A DNA stretch of 64,000 bases, from contig NC_081415.1 of assembly GCF_030272615.1 (NCBI RefSeq), positions 262,496,925-262,560,924 of the forward strand, in the 5' to 3' direction. The notes under the pieces were generated by a model. It did not search any database. It was given only the letters and a program-made list of their open reading frames with translations, and was not told the origin of the DNA. Positions 12,054 to 23,418 of the stretch are shown one piece after another. The position numbers were made by a program, and so were the translations under genes. Position 1 is the first letter of the stretch. Every line of letters begins with the position of its first letter. This DNA comes from Cryptomeria japonica. Taxonomy: Eukaryota > Streptophyta > Pinopsida > Cupressales > Cupressaceae.

Positions 12054-13331
12054 TGTAGCATCCTAAAATTGCGATACTTGCAATTTCGACTGCATTTGGG
12101 TCTTCATGATGGCGACGCAACACTGAACCTGAATGGAGACCTCGAAACTTGTTTACGACATCAAAAACTGCATTTTCCAGCACCCTGGCCTGATCCCTCC
12201 TTGCACCCTGCTGTCCCGGGAGGTGGGACCATGGCGCCCAGCACCTTGGTCCTTCAGGACTAGGGCACCCAGTGCCCTGGTCCCCTAGGACCATGGCGCC
12301 CAGCGCCCTGGTCCCTGGCCCTATTTTTGGGCCCGGTCTCTTTTGGGTCTCGGGTCTTTATGTTTGCAAATTGGAAATTAATGTTTCCTGGTCGGCCCAA
12401 GGTCGAAAAAATCAGTCTTTTAACCCTAATTGGCAAGTATATAAACTACATTTCCTCTCCCATTTTGGAGGATGGAAAAAGAGGCGGAAGCGATACTCAA
12501 GTATTCAAATATTCAAGCATTCAAGCATTCAAAGCATTCCTTCAAGCAATTGATCATTCTAAGTCTCCATTCAAGGCTAAGTGTTGCATTCAAGATAAGG
12601 ATTCAACCATTGAAGAGGAGATCACATACAACATACAACATACAACATACAACATACAACAACATCTACACCTTCGCATGTAAGAATACAAACATTCTTA
12701 CAACAAGGTACTAGTACTTGTTTTACATTACAATCATTTACATTTACAGCAATTTCTCATTTCTTGGTTAATTCCAAAACCGGAGTTTGACCTAATGGCA
12801 AACCCCTAATCCCTAACCCCCCAATCGTCCTCTCTTTTCTGTGTGTAGGTTACAGGTACACAGCTGTAATTGAAGATCTGGAATCCTTGTGCAGAGACAA
12901 ACAGATCCCCCTTCGTTTCGCGGATTTTTTGGAGGACCGTGTGCACGCCGGGCACCATCGTCCTATCAACTTTTGCTCAAATTTGTAGGACAACATCGTC
13001 TCAACATTTTACTGCTAATTCCAGGTCCGCAGCTTCATCCTATATTCCTATCTTTGTTTATAAGTGAATCTTTCTCACTTTACATGCATTCCTAGCTCAA
13101 TCCTTCTATCTACATTCTTTACAAAAGAGGGTAGCCTTGCTGTCTTAACCCTTGAAACTCATTTAGAATCCAATCTTGCATTGTGTGGGATTGGATCTTG
13201 TGGGTTTCCACCCCTCTTTTGAATGTAAAGTCTCCCCTAAGTGAAAACCGTCAACCCTAGTGACCCCCTTTCTCTCTCCTTGGAGTGGTGGGGGGAACAC
13301 TTAGGGTTCGCTCGCGATTTTCTGCTTTACA
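12054..13331 (+). repeat. Element A 3' LTR (1278 bp)
   Basis: It is the near-identical partner of 5513-6676. It has extra tandem GC-rich modules at 12225-12325 (accatggcgcccagc followed by accttggtcc-type arms) and a longer catacaa run near 12627. It ends TTTACA before taaag at 13332. Confidence 0.92.
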
Positions 13332-13336
13332 TAAAG

Positions 13337-14693
13337 ATATACATGAATTATATACGACTCTATGTCAAAGAAGAATCTATTTTACTAAATTAAAAAAAAA
13401 ACATTTATAAATAGTAACATTTCTATGTTGTTGAATGAGATACACATGAAATATATAATATAATATTGAACTTAAAAAAATATACATGTACATACTATTG
13501 AATCTTGAAATATAAAATTTGCGCACAAAACTTAATAAAAACTTTCAATGAAACATCATAAATCTATTATATATTCAATTTAATAAATTCATTTCTTGTA
13601 AAATGAATCAACTATTAAAATCAATATAAAATATTTCATACATAAGATCAATAAAGAAGTGAGAAATAAGATGATCCTCCTTCTAGTGTAAGAATATATA
13701 GCATGGAAACAATATTACTAAGACAACATAATATTTTGTTAACTTTAACTTAAAGTTATTTTGCAACTAAATTATAGTGAGATACACCACAATAATATTA
13801 ATAAATCTAGAAAAATGCACGTGTGTGTTTGGATGCTCCATATTTCTAGTGTTTTAGTGTACATGATAATTTATTAGAATTCAATTACATAGTTTTGAGA
13901 TAATTGCCATCAATTCATATTACATTGATTAGTCTTCAGACAATCTTAAAAAAAAACTAATCTCCCATGACTATAAATGACATACTTAAAACATATTATA
14001 TTCTAAGTGGTTGTCATGTAAAGACAAAACATCAAAACTTTTGAAGAGTTAAGCATATTTCACCATTAAATTTCTCCCATAATCAAATCTACACAAGATT
14101 ATAATTTACAAAACCTTCAAAAAATATTATTTCCTATAAATCATTTATTATAAAACTCCGCAATCATTTGTTTTCATATATAATCTTTCTATAAAATTTA
14201 AGATATCAATTCATACACAAATTCTCTTACAAAGTTGAATAAGAAATGAAACTCTTACATAAAAATCAACAGAACATGCCAACAATTAAAAACAAAATTA
14301 ACCTTGCAATATTTACTTTTAAAATAATCAATTTCAACAATATTTTACACATGCATTTATAATTATCAACTAGAATATTATTTTGACTAACATTCCAAAT
14401 AAAATTCCTAACATACTATATGATCCTCATTAATACCCATCCATAATATTTCTTTAACGGATACATCTCCTTCAAATCATCACATTGTAATGCTTTTTAT
14501 TTTAATAATTGAAAGCTTTAGGGATGTGCTCACGCACAAAGGGGTTCACTATCATACTTGCAAGCACTTAATTATTAAGTCAATGAACAAACTACAACTC
14601 AATGAAGCTAAAAAAGTGATGCAAGCCTATTTTTAAATATCCCAATTCCTTTCGCTGACCTAATACTTTTAGTGGCAACCATTTTAAAATTTC
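13337..14693. other. AT-rich stretch without recognisable genes
   Basis: This is the flank of element A and, on the minus strand, should contain intron or upstream exons of the gene at 3254-5498. I could not identify an exon, repeat family or RNA gene in it. Confidence 0.5.
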
Positions 14694-14746
14694 ATATTAA
14701 TCAAAGAGAATATTTTAGGGAAAAAATGCAGTGTTGGCACTTTATG
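14694..14746 (+). repeat. Left 53-bp inverted repeat
   Basis: It begins atattaatcaaagagaat and ends gcactttatg. It is a perfect inverted match of 17657-17709 by direct reading. Confidence 0.9.
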
Positions 14747-17656
14747 AAAATAAAGGTTTTTAAGACTCTAGAGACTTGTTCATCACAATATTTTATTGTT
14801 TAATATGCAAAATTTTGGAAGATTTTGATATGTACAGACAAATTAAATTTTTCATATAATTAGAGGTGAAATCAATTTTGAATTCTACCTCAATGATTGA
14901 GGGGATCTTACAATTTTGACTTTAAATATAGCTTCATTTATACTCTTTCATAAATAAACTAAAATAGAAGTTATAAAGAATTGCTAAATTCTAGCAATAT
15001 ATGTGTATGCAAGCAAGCATAAAAAATCAATAAAGGACTTAAACTATGAATTTCAAACCATTATGCTATGCATAAGTGTAATGCCCCGCCAGGAAACCCC
15101 TAAGGGTTTAAATTAAAAACACTCAAATAGAGTGTAAATTTTTATTTTTTTTTTATAATAAAGAGTGTTAATGAAAAGGTTACAATATTAAGATAAATTG
15201 AAGTTATCTCAAAGTTATCTGTCAACTAAGATATCACAGCGGAAGGTTCAAACAATCCTAAGGAGTTTCCTAACGCGATTACATAACCTTACACCCAACT
15301 CATCTTGCGTCATTAGATCCATTTATCTGGATATCTTAATTACGGGATAATGCATAGATCTTGATTATATATATGTGTTCAATGGTTTAACACCTTATAT
15401 CTTTAGGAGCGTCCATATACTTTGGTGGTTAGGAGGCCATTGAGGAGTTATTTATTTATTGCACTTTAATTCATAATTACTTTAAGAGGCCCCCAAAAGG
15501 GTTCATGTGTTTAATATGATGAAGTCCACTCCTTGGTTTTGTGGTATCCATTCTCAATTGATTTCATCCTTTAATGTTTTAAAAATATGCCTAATGAGTT
15601 TCATTCATTTGAGGTTAAACTACGATTAATAAAAAACGAGGATTCCTTCATTTGATTTTAAAATATATGCCCACATTTGATATCTCTTTTTTAAATATTA
15701 AAAAGTATGGTTAATAAGAAGAATTCGTTTCTTAAGGATTAAACTCCCATTAGTTGAGTGAGGTCTCTTCCTTTGTTTTCATGCGTAGCCAACTAATGGG
15801 TTGAAGTTCTTTTATGAAAGGTATAATGTGAGTAGACATAGAATTCCTTTGAAGTTTTAATATTACAAATAAATGGACTAACTTCATTAAGATGGATATG
15901 CATTAGGATAAACGAGAGCATCCTTAAAATTAAGTATCGTTAACTAGATGACATTCGTCATTTCAAGATTAGAGAAATAAGATCATAATGACGTTCTTCT
16001 ATTAGGTTTAAAATACAATTATCTTTTTGCATATCTCTTTTTTTTTCTTTGTTAGATGAAAGTAATATGCGAGAGATACTTTTACTAGGATTTAATGTAT
16101 AAACAACAATTCAATTACTTTTCCATTTTAGATTAATTTTAGCAATCATGAGGGATTCCTTTTATAAGGGATTAAAAATATGGATATCTAATTGAGTTCA
16201 CCCAATTATAAAATAAATCTGGTGAGGATTATTGATTATAATTACAACATAAATTACTAAGTGTATTCATCCAATATACAACATGTATTACCTAATTGAG
16301 TCCACACGAATATCTAATTAATCTGATGAGGGTTATTGGTTATGATTAAAGAGTGAAATAACTTAACAAATCATCCAATGCAATAAAGCAAAATTAACAT
16401 GGCGTGAATTTCATTCACTAAGGCAAAAGGATAGATGTTGATATGATGTTCAACCTTTAGATTTCAATCTAGGAATTGTGACATAAATTTTAACTTTGTT
16501 TCCTTTTTACGTCCATTCCATTTATATACTTAATAACAAGTTAATCCAATAAAGAAAACTAGCAAGGTTCCTTCCATTATCACTACGTTTATTTAACCTT
16601 ATCAAAATACTCCTTTCCACAACTCTAATTACAATATTTTAAATGCTTGCCATAACCATGATTCACCAAGTTTTATGAACTTAAATAACTACATTTATCC
16701 ATATGAATAATGTCATGCACTTAAATTTGAATTCATTAAATTTCCACCATACACTCATGCAAGAAATACAACCATCCATGATAATTTAAAACATAAAACA
16801 AGCACGCTATAAACATCACATAACACAGATATGATCTCGGAGTTCACCCCGGATGGGCTGCATCTCCGGGTCTGCTCAACTGCAAGACCCTTTTGGTATT
16901 ATATCGTTAAAATTACATGATTTATAAGTCTTTTACATGTTTGCCACTTAGGCGAATTACAACCAATATACAACAGACACCTTGGTAAGAATTCACATAA
17001 TGGGTCCCTCCTGGAGCGGATTTCAACTGACACTTCAAGGTAAATACAGGTTCTAATGACTGTCGATAATTTGACTAGGGGCGTACTTCGGCTTTGACCG
17101 ACACAATTATCTAAATAACAAGGTCTGAAAACAAATACACCAATGTATGTCGCCACCCCAAACAAGGCAAATATGGGACTTATACTTACAACATTTTCCT
17201 TTTATATCGATACGATATCCCATTTACATGCATACTACTAACATACTGATAATGTAATAACAAAATATACAAGGATAATTTCGATTCAAATTTCATACTC
17301 TCTTATACTTTAGTTTTCATTTGTAAAATTATCGGGAGATCTTAATCATTAACTTCGATAGACAATGCTTATTTAAAAGAAGGACAACTTCTTGTTAAAA
17401 TATATTTCATGACGTTAGCAATGGGGTTTTATTTCAAGGGTCTTCAAATACAGACAATATTTGGTCTCTTCTACAAGTATACTTCCCTATTAGGTTTGGT
17501 TCCAAAATTAAACGTGATCAAAATAAATTTAACAGTACATGACTAATTAAGTGTTATTTTCTTAAATAAATCCACTAAATTATATATACACAAACTTCGT
17601 ATTATCTTAATATTAATATTGTTATACCACTAATTGAAGTTATCAGGATAATTTCA

Positions 17657-17709
17657 CATAAAGTGCCAACACTGCATTTTTTCCCTAAAATATTCTCTTT
17701 GATTAATAT
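17657..17709 (-). repeat. Right 53-bp inverted repeat
   Basis: It begins cataaagtgccaacactg and ends tttgattaatat. It is the exact reverse complement of 14694-14746. Confidence 0.9.
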
Positions 17710-17710
17710 T

Positions 17711-18876
17711 GTTACATTAAACAACCTGATGGATTTTCATTGACAGATGATAAAGATATGGTTTGTAGGTTAAGAAAAACTTTGTATGGACTAAAGCAAG
17801 CTCCTAGAGCTTGGTATGCTAGATTGGACAAATATCTTTTGAATTTTGGATACACTAAAGATAATGCAGACAACAATCTATATTACAAAGTGACTAATTA
17901 TGACATCTTGGTTATAGAAGTTTTTGTTGATGATATAATCTTTGGAGGAGAAGATGGATTATGTAAAGACTTTTCTAATGAAATGCAACAAGAATTTGAA
18001 ATGTCTATGATTGGGGACATAAAATTCTTTTTAGGATTGTAGATTTCACAGACTAATAAAGGTATATTCTTATGTCAATCTAAGTACTTGAAGGAATTAC
18101 TAAAGAAATTTGGCATGGATAACTCTAAATTGGTAAGCACACCTATGACTACAAATGATAAATTATCATTAAAGGATGAATCAACACTTTTTAATCCAAC
18201 TAGGTACAAGCCTATGATAGGAGGTTTACTACATTTGACACAAACAAGACCTGATATTATGAATGCAGTATGTATTGTTTCAAGATTTTAGAGTAATCCT
18301 AGAGGAAATCATGAATCAATGGTAAAAAGGATTTTCCGGTACCTACAAGGCACTACAAATCTTGGCTTATGGTATGCTAGAGATGAAAACTTTGATTTAT
18401 GTGCATACACAAATGTAAATTGGGTAGGAGATGTAGATGACAAAAAAAGTACCACCGGTGGAGCATTTTTTCATGGTAGCAGACTAATTTCTTGGTTGAG
18501 CAAGAAACAAAGTTGCACATGTTTATCAACAATAGAATCAAAATATGTTGCAGCAACAACTAATTGCACACATGTATTGTGGATTAAACAAATTTTAAAG
18601 AACATAAAGGTAAAATGCAAGGAACCTATAACTATTTACTGTGATAATTTGGCAGCAATTGATATATCTATGAATCCGATATTCCACTCAAAGACTAAAC
18701 ATGTTTCTATCAAATTCAATTTTCTAAAAGAGAATGTTGAAGCAAAAGAAGTGAAATTGGTTTATGTGAATGCTAAAGAGCAAATTGTAGATATTTTTAC
18801 TAAGCCTTTTCCCGAGGAGACTTTTGAATATCTTAGAGAGCAGCTTGGGGTTCTACCCCTACCAATAGAAACTTAG
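17711..18876 (+). pseudogene. Copia RT (C-terminal part) and RNase H
   Basis: A single frame has two TAG stops (18040, 18289), each at a position where copia proteins usually have Gln. It starts inside RT (IKQPDGFSLT, then [15 protein letters not shown]), includes the RT catalytic VFVDDIIFGG, and continues through copia RNase H (STTGGAFFHGSRLISWLSKK, TIYCDNLAAIDISMNP, HSKTKHVSIKFNFLKE) to the usual IFTKP end. Integrase, protease and gag are absent. Product when intact: reverse transcription of the element RNA in virus-like particles. Confidence 0.9.
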
Positions 18877-19259
18877 ACAATTAATGTTTTTCATCAACTG
18901 ATAGAATTAATAGAGAAATCTTTTATTTCAACTTTGATGAGGAGAGCTACTTCTGAGGGGAAGTAGTTGGTATTTTGTAATGAGTTGGTATTTTGTATTT
19001 GAATCTGGTTTTTATATTGCTTTGGCATTTGATATCAAAGGGGGAGAGATATCTATGGAAAAACACATTATCCCTTGGGGGAGAGACTGTTACTTTAGGG
19101 AGAGATTGTTATAGAGATTATTACTCTTTGTATCTATATTTTGGTTTTTGGTTAATAATCTCTTTGGGAGATTGTTGGTTTTTAATTTTTTTGCATATCT
19201 ATTTTGGCACTTTGATGGTTTTTCCATATTGTGTTGCCATCAATGCCAAAGGGGGATAT

Positions 19260-19380
19260 TGTTGGTATTTTGGATATGTTGATATGGTTTTGTCATTGAT
19301 GTCAACACTTGTCAACACTTGTCCACTCTTATCAACACTTGGAGACTCTTGATTATGTTCACTAACAAGTCAATGATTAA
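19260..19380 (+). repeat. Partial copia 3' LTR of element G
   Basis: It starts TGTTGG after a purine tract and contains short repeats of tcaacacttgtc. The right end is a guess because the sequence changes character near 19380. Confidence 0.5.
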
Positions 19381-19479
19381 TATAAATTGAAGTTATCTCA
19401 AAGTTATCTGTCAAGTCAAAAATTAAGAAGAAGAAAAAAAACAAAAAAAAAACAACATATTATATTATATTTGACCTGC

Positions 19480-19850
19480 GCGTAGCTTCATGTTAACCCT
19501 GCGTTTTGGGGTTTTCGTTTTTTTTTTTTTTATTAAACTGGGCGAGTTTGTTTTTGAATAGAAACGGAGCTGTTGTTTGGGGTTGGAGGGCGGGGAGCGG
19601 AGCTCCACCCGCTCCTCCTCCCCTCCCCCGCTAGCTCCCCTCTCCCCCGCTCGCGTCCCCGTTGATTCCCCCGCTCGCGTCCCCGTAGATTTCCCCGCTC
19701 GCATGCGAACTGCAACCGGCGGCCGCGGCACTGCGGTGGCCGCAGGGGCCGCGGTGGCCGCAGGGCGCCGCGGGCCTGCGGGCACCGCAGTGGCGCCGCC
19801 GCACGGGAGAGTCCCTGCGGCTTGGAGCTCGCTAGGGTTCGACTGTTATT
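19480..19850. other. GC-rich island with short tandem motifs
   Basis: This block is strikingly rich in G+C and CpG amid AT-rich DNA. It contains three imperfect ~27-bp repeats with ccccgctcgcgtccccgt (19645-19705) and paired gcggtggccgcaggg units (19733-19770). Open frames on both strands are low-complexity Pro/Ala/Gly/Arg and not convincing genes. It could be a retroelement regulatory region or a promoter-like CpG cluster. Confidence 0.55.
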
Positions 19851-19859
19851 TTTTTAAAA

Positions 19860-21190
19860 TGTTTTTTTTGACATGTTTTGCGTAGTGTTTTAAAGTATGT
19901 TTAAAACACATTGTTTTTTTTATGGGGTTTTCTTGGCATCAAAAACAAATATATATATATATATATTATGGTTTATGTCATGGGAAAGGTATTAAAAAAA
20001 AAGAAAAGATTTTGGTAGAAAGGTATTAAAATAAATGACCGATCTAATGCAAGAGTCTTATTTATTCTAATTTCCCAACTACATATGCGTAAATGTTACA
20101 ACTGTGTAAACAAGCACACCAACCCCAGTTAAATACCTTAAGCTTGCTACAATAACAATTTAAAGCAATCTCTTAAATTAATGATTAATCATATAAAAGA
20201 AGCTACCTATTTAAATTCCTATATCACTATTGTGTGCGCCTACTCATTAATTTTGAATTTAACACTTAGGATAACAAACCTCACTTACCTCACGCAAGGC
20301 ATGCAAATCGAGGGAGTCCTCCAAATCTCTCGACATGCATCCCAATGAAAAGCAAGCCCCACGAATCCACACTCGATGTTCACCTAACCATGGCTAAGGC
20401 AAGACAAAAGTTATATGACCACTAAATCCGAATTCAAAGGATAAAAGAGCGTACTCAACCTTGCAAATTCCAAAGGAGATGAACCTTGCCCTAAGCGATG
20501 TTGAACCTGCAATCTCCTGCACCCATGAATTCATACAAGCATGCATATACAAATACATATTCAATGAAGGCGTTAGCTCAATATTTATCTCAAGGGTTAG
20601 GAAGCAACTACATTTACACGAAAATCGATGCAAAAGCACAATAATAAGTATGCACAATTTATTTATATTATCTAAACTACACATTGCATATCGGTTTAAG
20701 TACCACCTTTAGATTGAGTTAAAGGATAATGTATAAAAGATGAAAGACAATAGTATCTCAGAAAGAAAACTCTTGTTGTAGCTAAAGGTTGATGGCTTCA
20801 AGATGGATTTGTGACCAAGATAGGATGTAAGGTGCTTAAATTGGCAACATAACATTGCATTACAAGAGTTCTTGAAAATAGCTCATATAATGATTTATTT
20901 ATAGTCATGAAGGATAGAGGATTAAAGACTAAGATTGTTTTGAGAGATCAATGGAGTAGATTGATTGAAAGGATTGTGTGCATTAGAAGCTTCCAAGTGG
21001 CAACTTATGTTTGGTGCACATGAGGAGTTCATGATCCAAGAATTTTTTGAGGAAAAGGTCTTCTTAGGGGCGTATACACCAAGATGTTGTAAAAAAAGGT
21101 AGCCAAATGACCAAAAAAAGATAAACACGAGTGCGTTATTGGGAAATTCATTTAACGCATTTGAGGTCTTTTTTGTAGTGATTTTTTCTT
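19860..21190. other. No gene seen; (AT)n at ~19950-19966
   Basis: The stretch holds poly-A/T tracts, a short AT dinucleotide run and otherwise unassigned AT-rich sequence. Open frames of 80-100 codons near 20400-20710 lie on both strands of the same DNA and match nothing I know. Confidence 0.45.
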
Positions 21191-21194
21191 ACAC

Positions 21195-21440
21195 TATCCT
21201 AGGCTTGTTTACACTATCCTAGGTTCATTAGGATTGTCATATAATCATTAGGACTATCGTAGGTTCATTAGGATTGTCCCAAGTTCATTATGGCTTTCTT
21301 AGGCTCATTAGGACTTTCTTAGGTTCATTAAGACTACCCTACATTCATTAGGATCATTTGAGGCTCATTGGGACTATCATATGTTCATTGTGATTGTCCT
21401 AGGTTCATTAATTTAATTCGTGTGTTCATTAGGACTATCT
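21195..21440. repeat. Degenerate ~20-bp minisatellite
   Basis: Roughly a dozen units of the form ggttcattaggactatccta follow one another with substitutions and small indels, at a spacing of about 18-22 bp. Confidence 0.8.
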
Positions 21441-22480
21441 CACATTCTCAAATAGCTTCAACTAATATCTTAAATTAACTATTTAAAAAAAAAATAGCTC
21501 CTTAACAATTTAATATTATATACAATCGAATATGATTTGAACTTCAAACCTTGTGCACCTTTTAAAACCAAAAGATGTTGTTAAAACCATTCTTCTAATA
21601 TTAGCTTAATCATAACATAATCTAATAAATCTTCCTCAAAATATCTACCAACTTCAAATCATATATCAAATCTTTTATAATATAAATTACATTCTAGATA
21701 TACCAATATACTTCTAAAGATATTCAAAATACTTCTTGGGAATTATATTTTTCAAATCTTTTGGATGTATATATAATTAGCACCCCATTTAGAAAACTCA
21801 TTATCAATCAACATTATAAATCAAGAATATTTTTTATTTTGTATTAATGAATTATATATTTGGCATATTAGCTTCCTTTATGAACCTATGTAAACCAAAC
21901 TCCAATTTTAGTAACTTATCTAGCTTTGCTCTAAAATTGTGTCCATAATTGATCCTTTTATACCATCACATGACATAATAGGACCATAACAGGACCTTTA
22001 TGCCATGACATGGCATAAACCTAAGCCTAAACTTTCATATATAAAATTTGAAGAGTAATGTTAATTACTTTTAAGGTTATACTAATTTAGTGGTAACTTT
22101 TGTATTGCCTAATGAGGATTAAGAACAATTTAGGTACATATGTTCGGTTTTATTTCAATTTCATTTTCGAACGTTTTTGTTTTTGTTTCCATTTCATTTT
22201 TGGTTTTTTGTTTGTGTCGATTTCATTTTGTTAATTATCTAGGTTTGGTTTTGGTTTCTAAATTTGTTGATTACGGTTTAGGGTTAATTGTTCAAAAATA
22301 TTTTAGATCAAAATCAAGAATTTACAAATATAAAAAATAATTTATTTATATGCTACTATAAAAATAACTAAAATAATAAAAAATAAATAAATAATACACA
22401 AAAAAACAAGAAAAATATACAAGAAAATTATGAAATGTGAAAATAGATGACTGAATGTGTACCTGGGATAGTGGTGGAGG
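21441..22480. other. AT-rich unassigned DNA
   Basis: No coding signal is seen. A pyrimidine/T-skewed segment lies at 22140-22270 (repeats of tttcattttt and ggttttg), followed by an A-rich segment near 22340-22440. Confidence 0.4.
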
Positions 22481-22599
22481 CTTGAAGTGGAAACCACAGC
22501 ACGAGGGCCCATTTTTGATCTCTTCTTGTCAATTCACTGTCACGATGAAAATGAAAAATTGTCCAAAAAAAGGGTAAAAATAGAATTTCAAAACGGGGG

Positions 22600-22620
22600 C
22601 CCATTTTGTAACAAAATGGG
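22600..22620. repeat. Near-perfect palindrome with one-base centre
   Basis: cccattttgt, one A, then acaaaatggg form a 10-bp stem with flanking G/C runs. A further copy of cccccattttgtgg lies at 22685-22699 and a gggcccattttt at 22506. These form a local family of the same motif in both orientations. Confidence 0.75.
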
Positions 22621-22756
22621 GGCCTATTTTATTTAGCTTCGGCACCCCGTGACCTTTCGGCTCGGGAGGCCGAACCATTAATGAGCCCCCATTTTGTGGA
22701 GCACGTTTTCCAATGCACAGACTTCCGCGAATTTGTGACTCATTAGCTTGCACATA

Positions 22757-23418
22757 CCCTGAGACTAGTGGAAAGGGGGGTGTCTCGTGTGTCTTCTTTC
22801 TTACAATTTTCCCGATTCATTTCAATCTTCTTTTTTGCTATCATTGATGCATCTATAGTTCTTCTTTTAATACCATATAATTATTTTGAATAGAAATCTA
22901 AGATGATAATGTTAATGTAGTTTTTTTATTTTCCTTATGTTACGAGGTATTTATTTTTCCTACACATATATTATTTAAGCTTTCTTAGGTTATTAGGAGT
23001 GGTTTATATGAGGACATGTGGTGAAATACTTCAGTTACATGTGTAACTCTCCACCTCACATGGGTAGTTGAATTACACACCCTCTTTTGACTTGTTGTGA
23101 CACCTCTCATAACCACTATTTTGTCATTTCCTAATTGGGTTATGGGGTAGTTACATTTCTCACCCTTTTTTGGTCTTATGTGCCAACTTTCTCAACTCAT
23201 TTCATGTCTTCATGTAAGGAGGTTATGCCACATGTTTTGGAATTTATCAAGAAGGTAAAACCTCCCATATTTTATGGGGAATAGGAGTTAATGCACCCCT
23301 TGGATGTATATGCTTTTATTTTTCTATATGGTAAGCATTATACTCTCACCTTCACTAGCTCAATGATTGCTTGGTGAGAGTCTTCTCCAAAATTCTCTTT
23401 TGTCTCTATTTTTTCATG
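22757..23418 (+). mobile_element. Internally deleted copia relic (B family)
   Basis: Bases 22757-22909 match the end of the leader and first gag codons of element B (31939-32088). They pass directly at 22910 into an LTR start (tgttaatgtag) that matches the B LTRs. Nearly all of gag and all of pol are missing. LTR homology fades near 23418, so the distal third of the LTR is also gone. It represents a deletion derivative joined at a T of microhomology. Confidence 0.75.

Larger units (their letters stand above)
5513..13331 (+). mobile_element. Element A: complete gypsy-like LTR element, gag-protease only
   Basis: Two LTRs beginning TGTAGCATCC and ending TTTACA flank 5.4 kb of internal DNA, with a 5-bp target duplication. 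The internal part has a PBS directly after the left LTR, a long untranslated leader, one gag-protease frame (7858-11307) and a purine tract before the right LTR. No reverse transcriptase, RNase H or integrase motif is visible, so the element appears non-autonomous. It sits in an intron of the minus-strand gene, about 14 bp upstream of the acceptor for its long exon. LTR-LTR substitutions are few, so insertion is relatively recent; the main differences are three indels. Confidence 0.9.
14694..17709. mobile_element. 3.0-kb segment bounded by perfect 53-bp inverted repeats
   Basis: Bases 14694-14746 are the exact reverse complement of 17657-17709. If the outer attaat palindrome is the target duplication, the terminal repeat starts CAAAGAGAATATTTTAGGG. 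No transposase is visible inside, so this could be a non-autonomous DNA transposon. A GC-richer block starts at 15079 with tgtaatgccccgccaggaaa, which looks like an LTR start, and GC-richer patches lie at 16830-16900 and 16990-17110. The right end abuts a copia pol fragment exactly. An inverted-duplication rearrangement is the alternative. Confidence 0.6.
17710..19380 (+). mobile_element. Element G: 5'-truncated Ty1/copia with partial 3' LTR
   Basis: Only the distal half of pol remains, followed by a ~380-bp untranslated region with several purine runs (caaagggggaga type), and then a 3' LTR starting at 19260 (TGTTGGTATTTTGG after aaagggggatat). The LTR seems to stop near 19380. The left end coincides with the 53-bp inverted repeat. 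Confidence 0.75.

Noticed and set aside
14694-17709. Assignment to hAT, Mutator or PIF/Harbinger
   Set aside because: Termini begin CAAAG or ATATTAAT depending on where the palindromic attaat is placed, the target duplication cannot be fixed, and no transposase is present.
19465-19885. Pro/Ala/Arg-rich open frames on both strands of the GC-rich island
   Set aside because: Long open frames are expected in GC-rich DNA because stop codons are AT-rich; the sequence is low-complexity with no domain.
20394-20712. Two overlapping ~85-95-codon frames on opposite strands
   Set aside because: No recognisable motif or codon pattern, and no start or splice context; likely chance.
22529-22753. 74-codon minus-strand frame
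   Set aside because: It spans the palindromic gggcccattttg cluster and has no recognisable domain.
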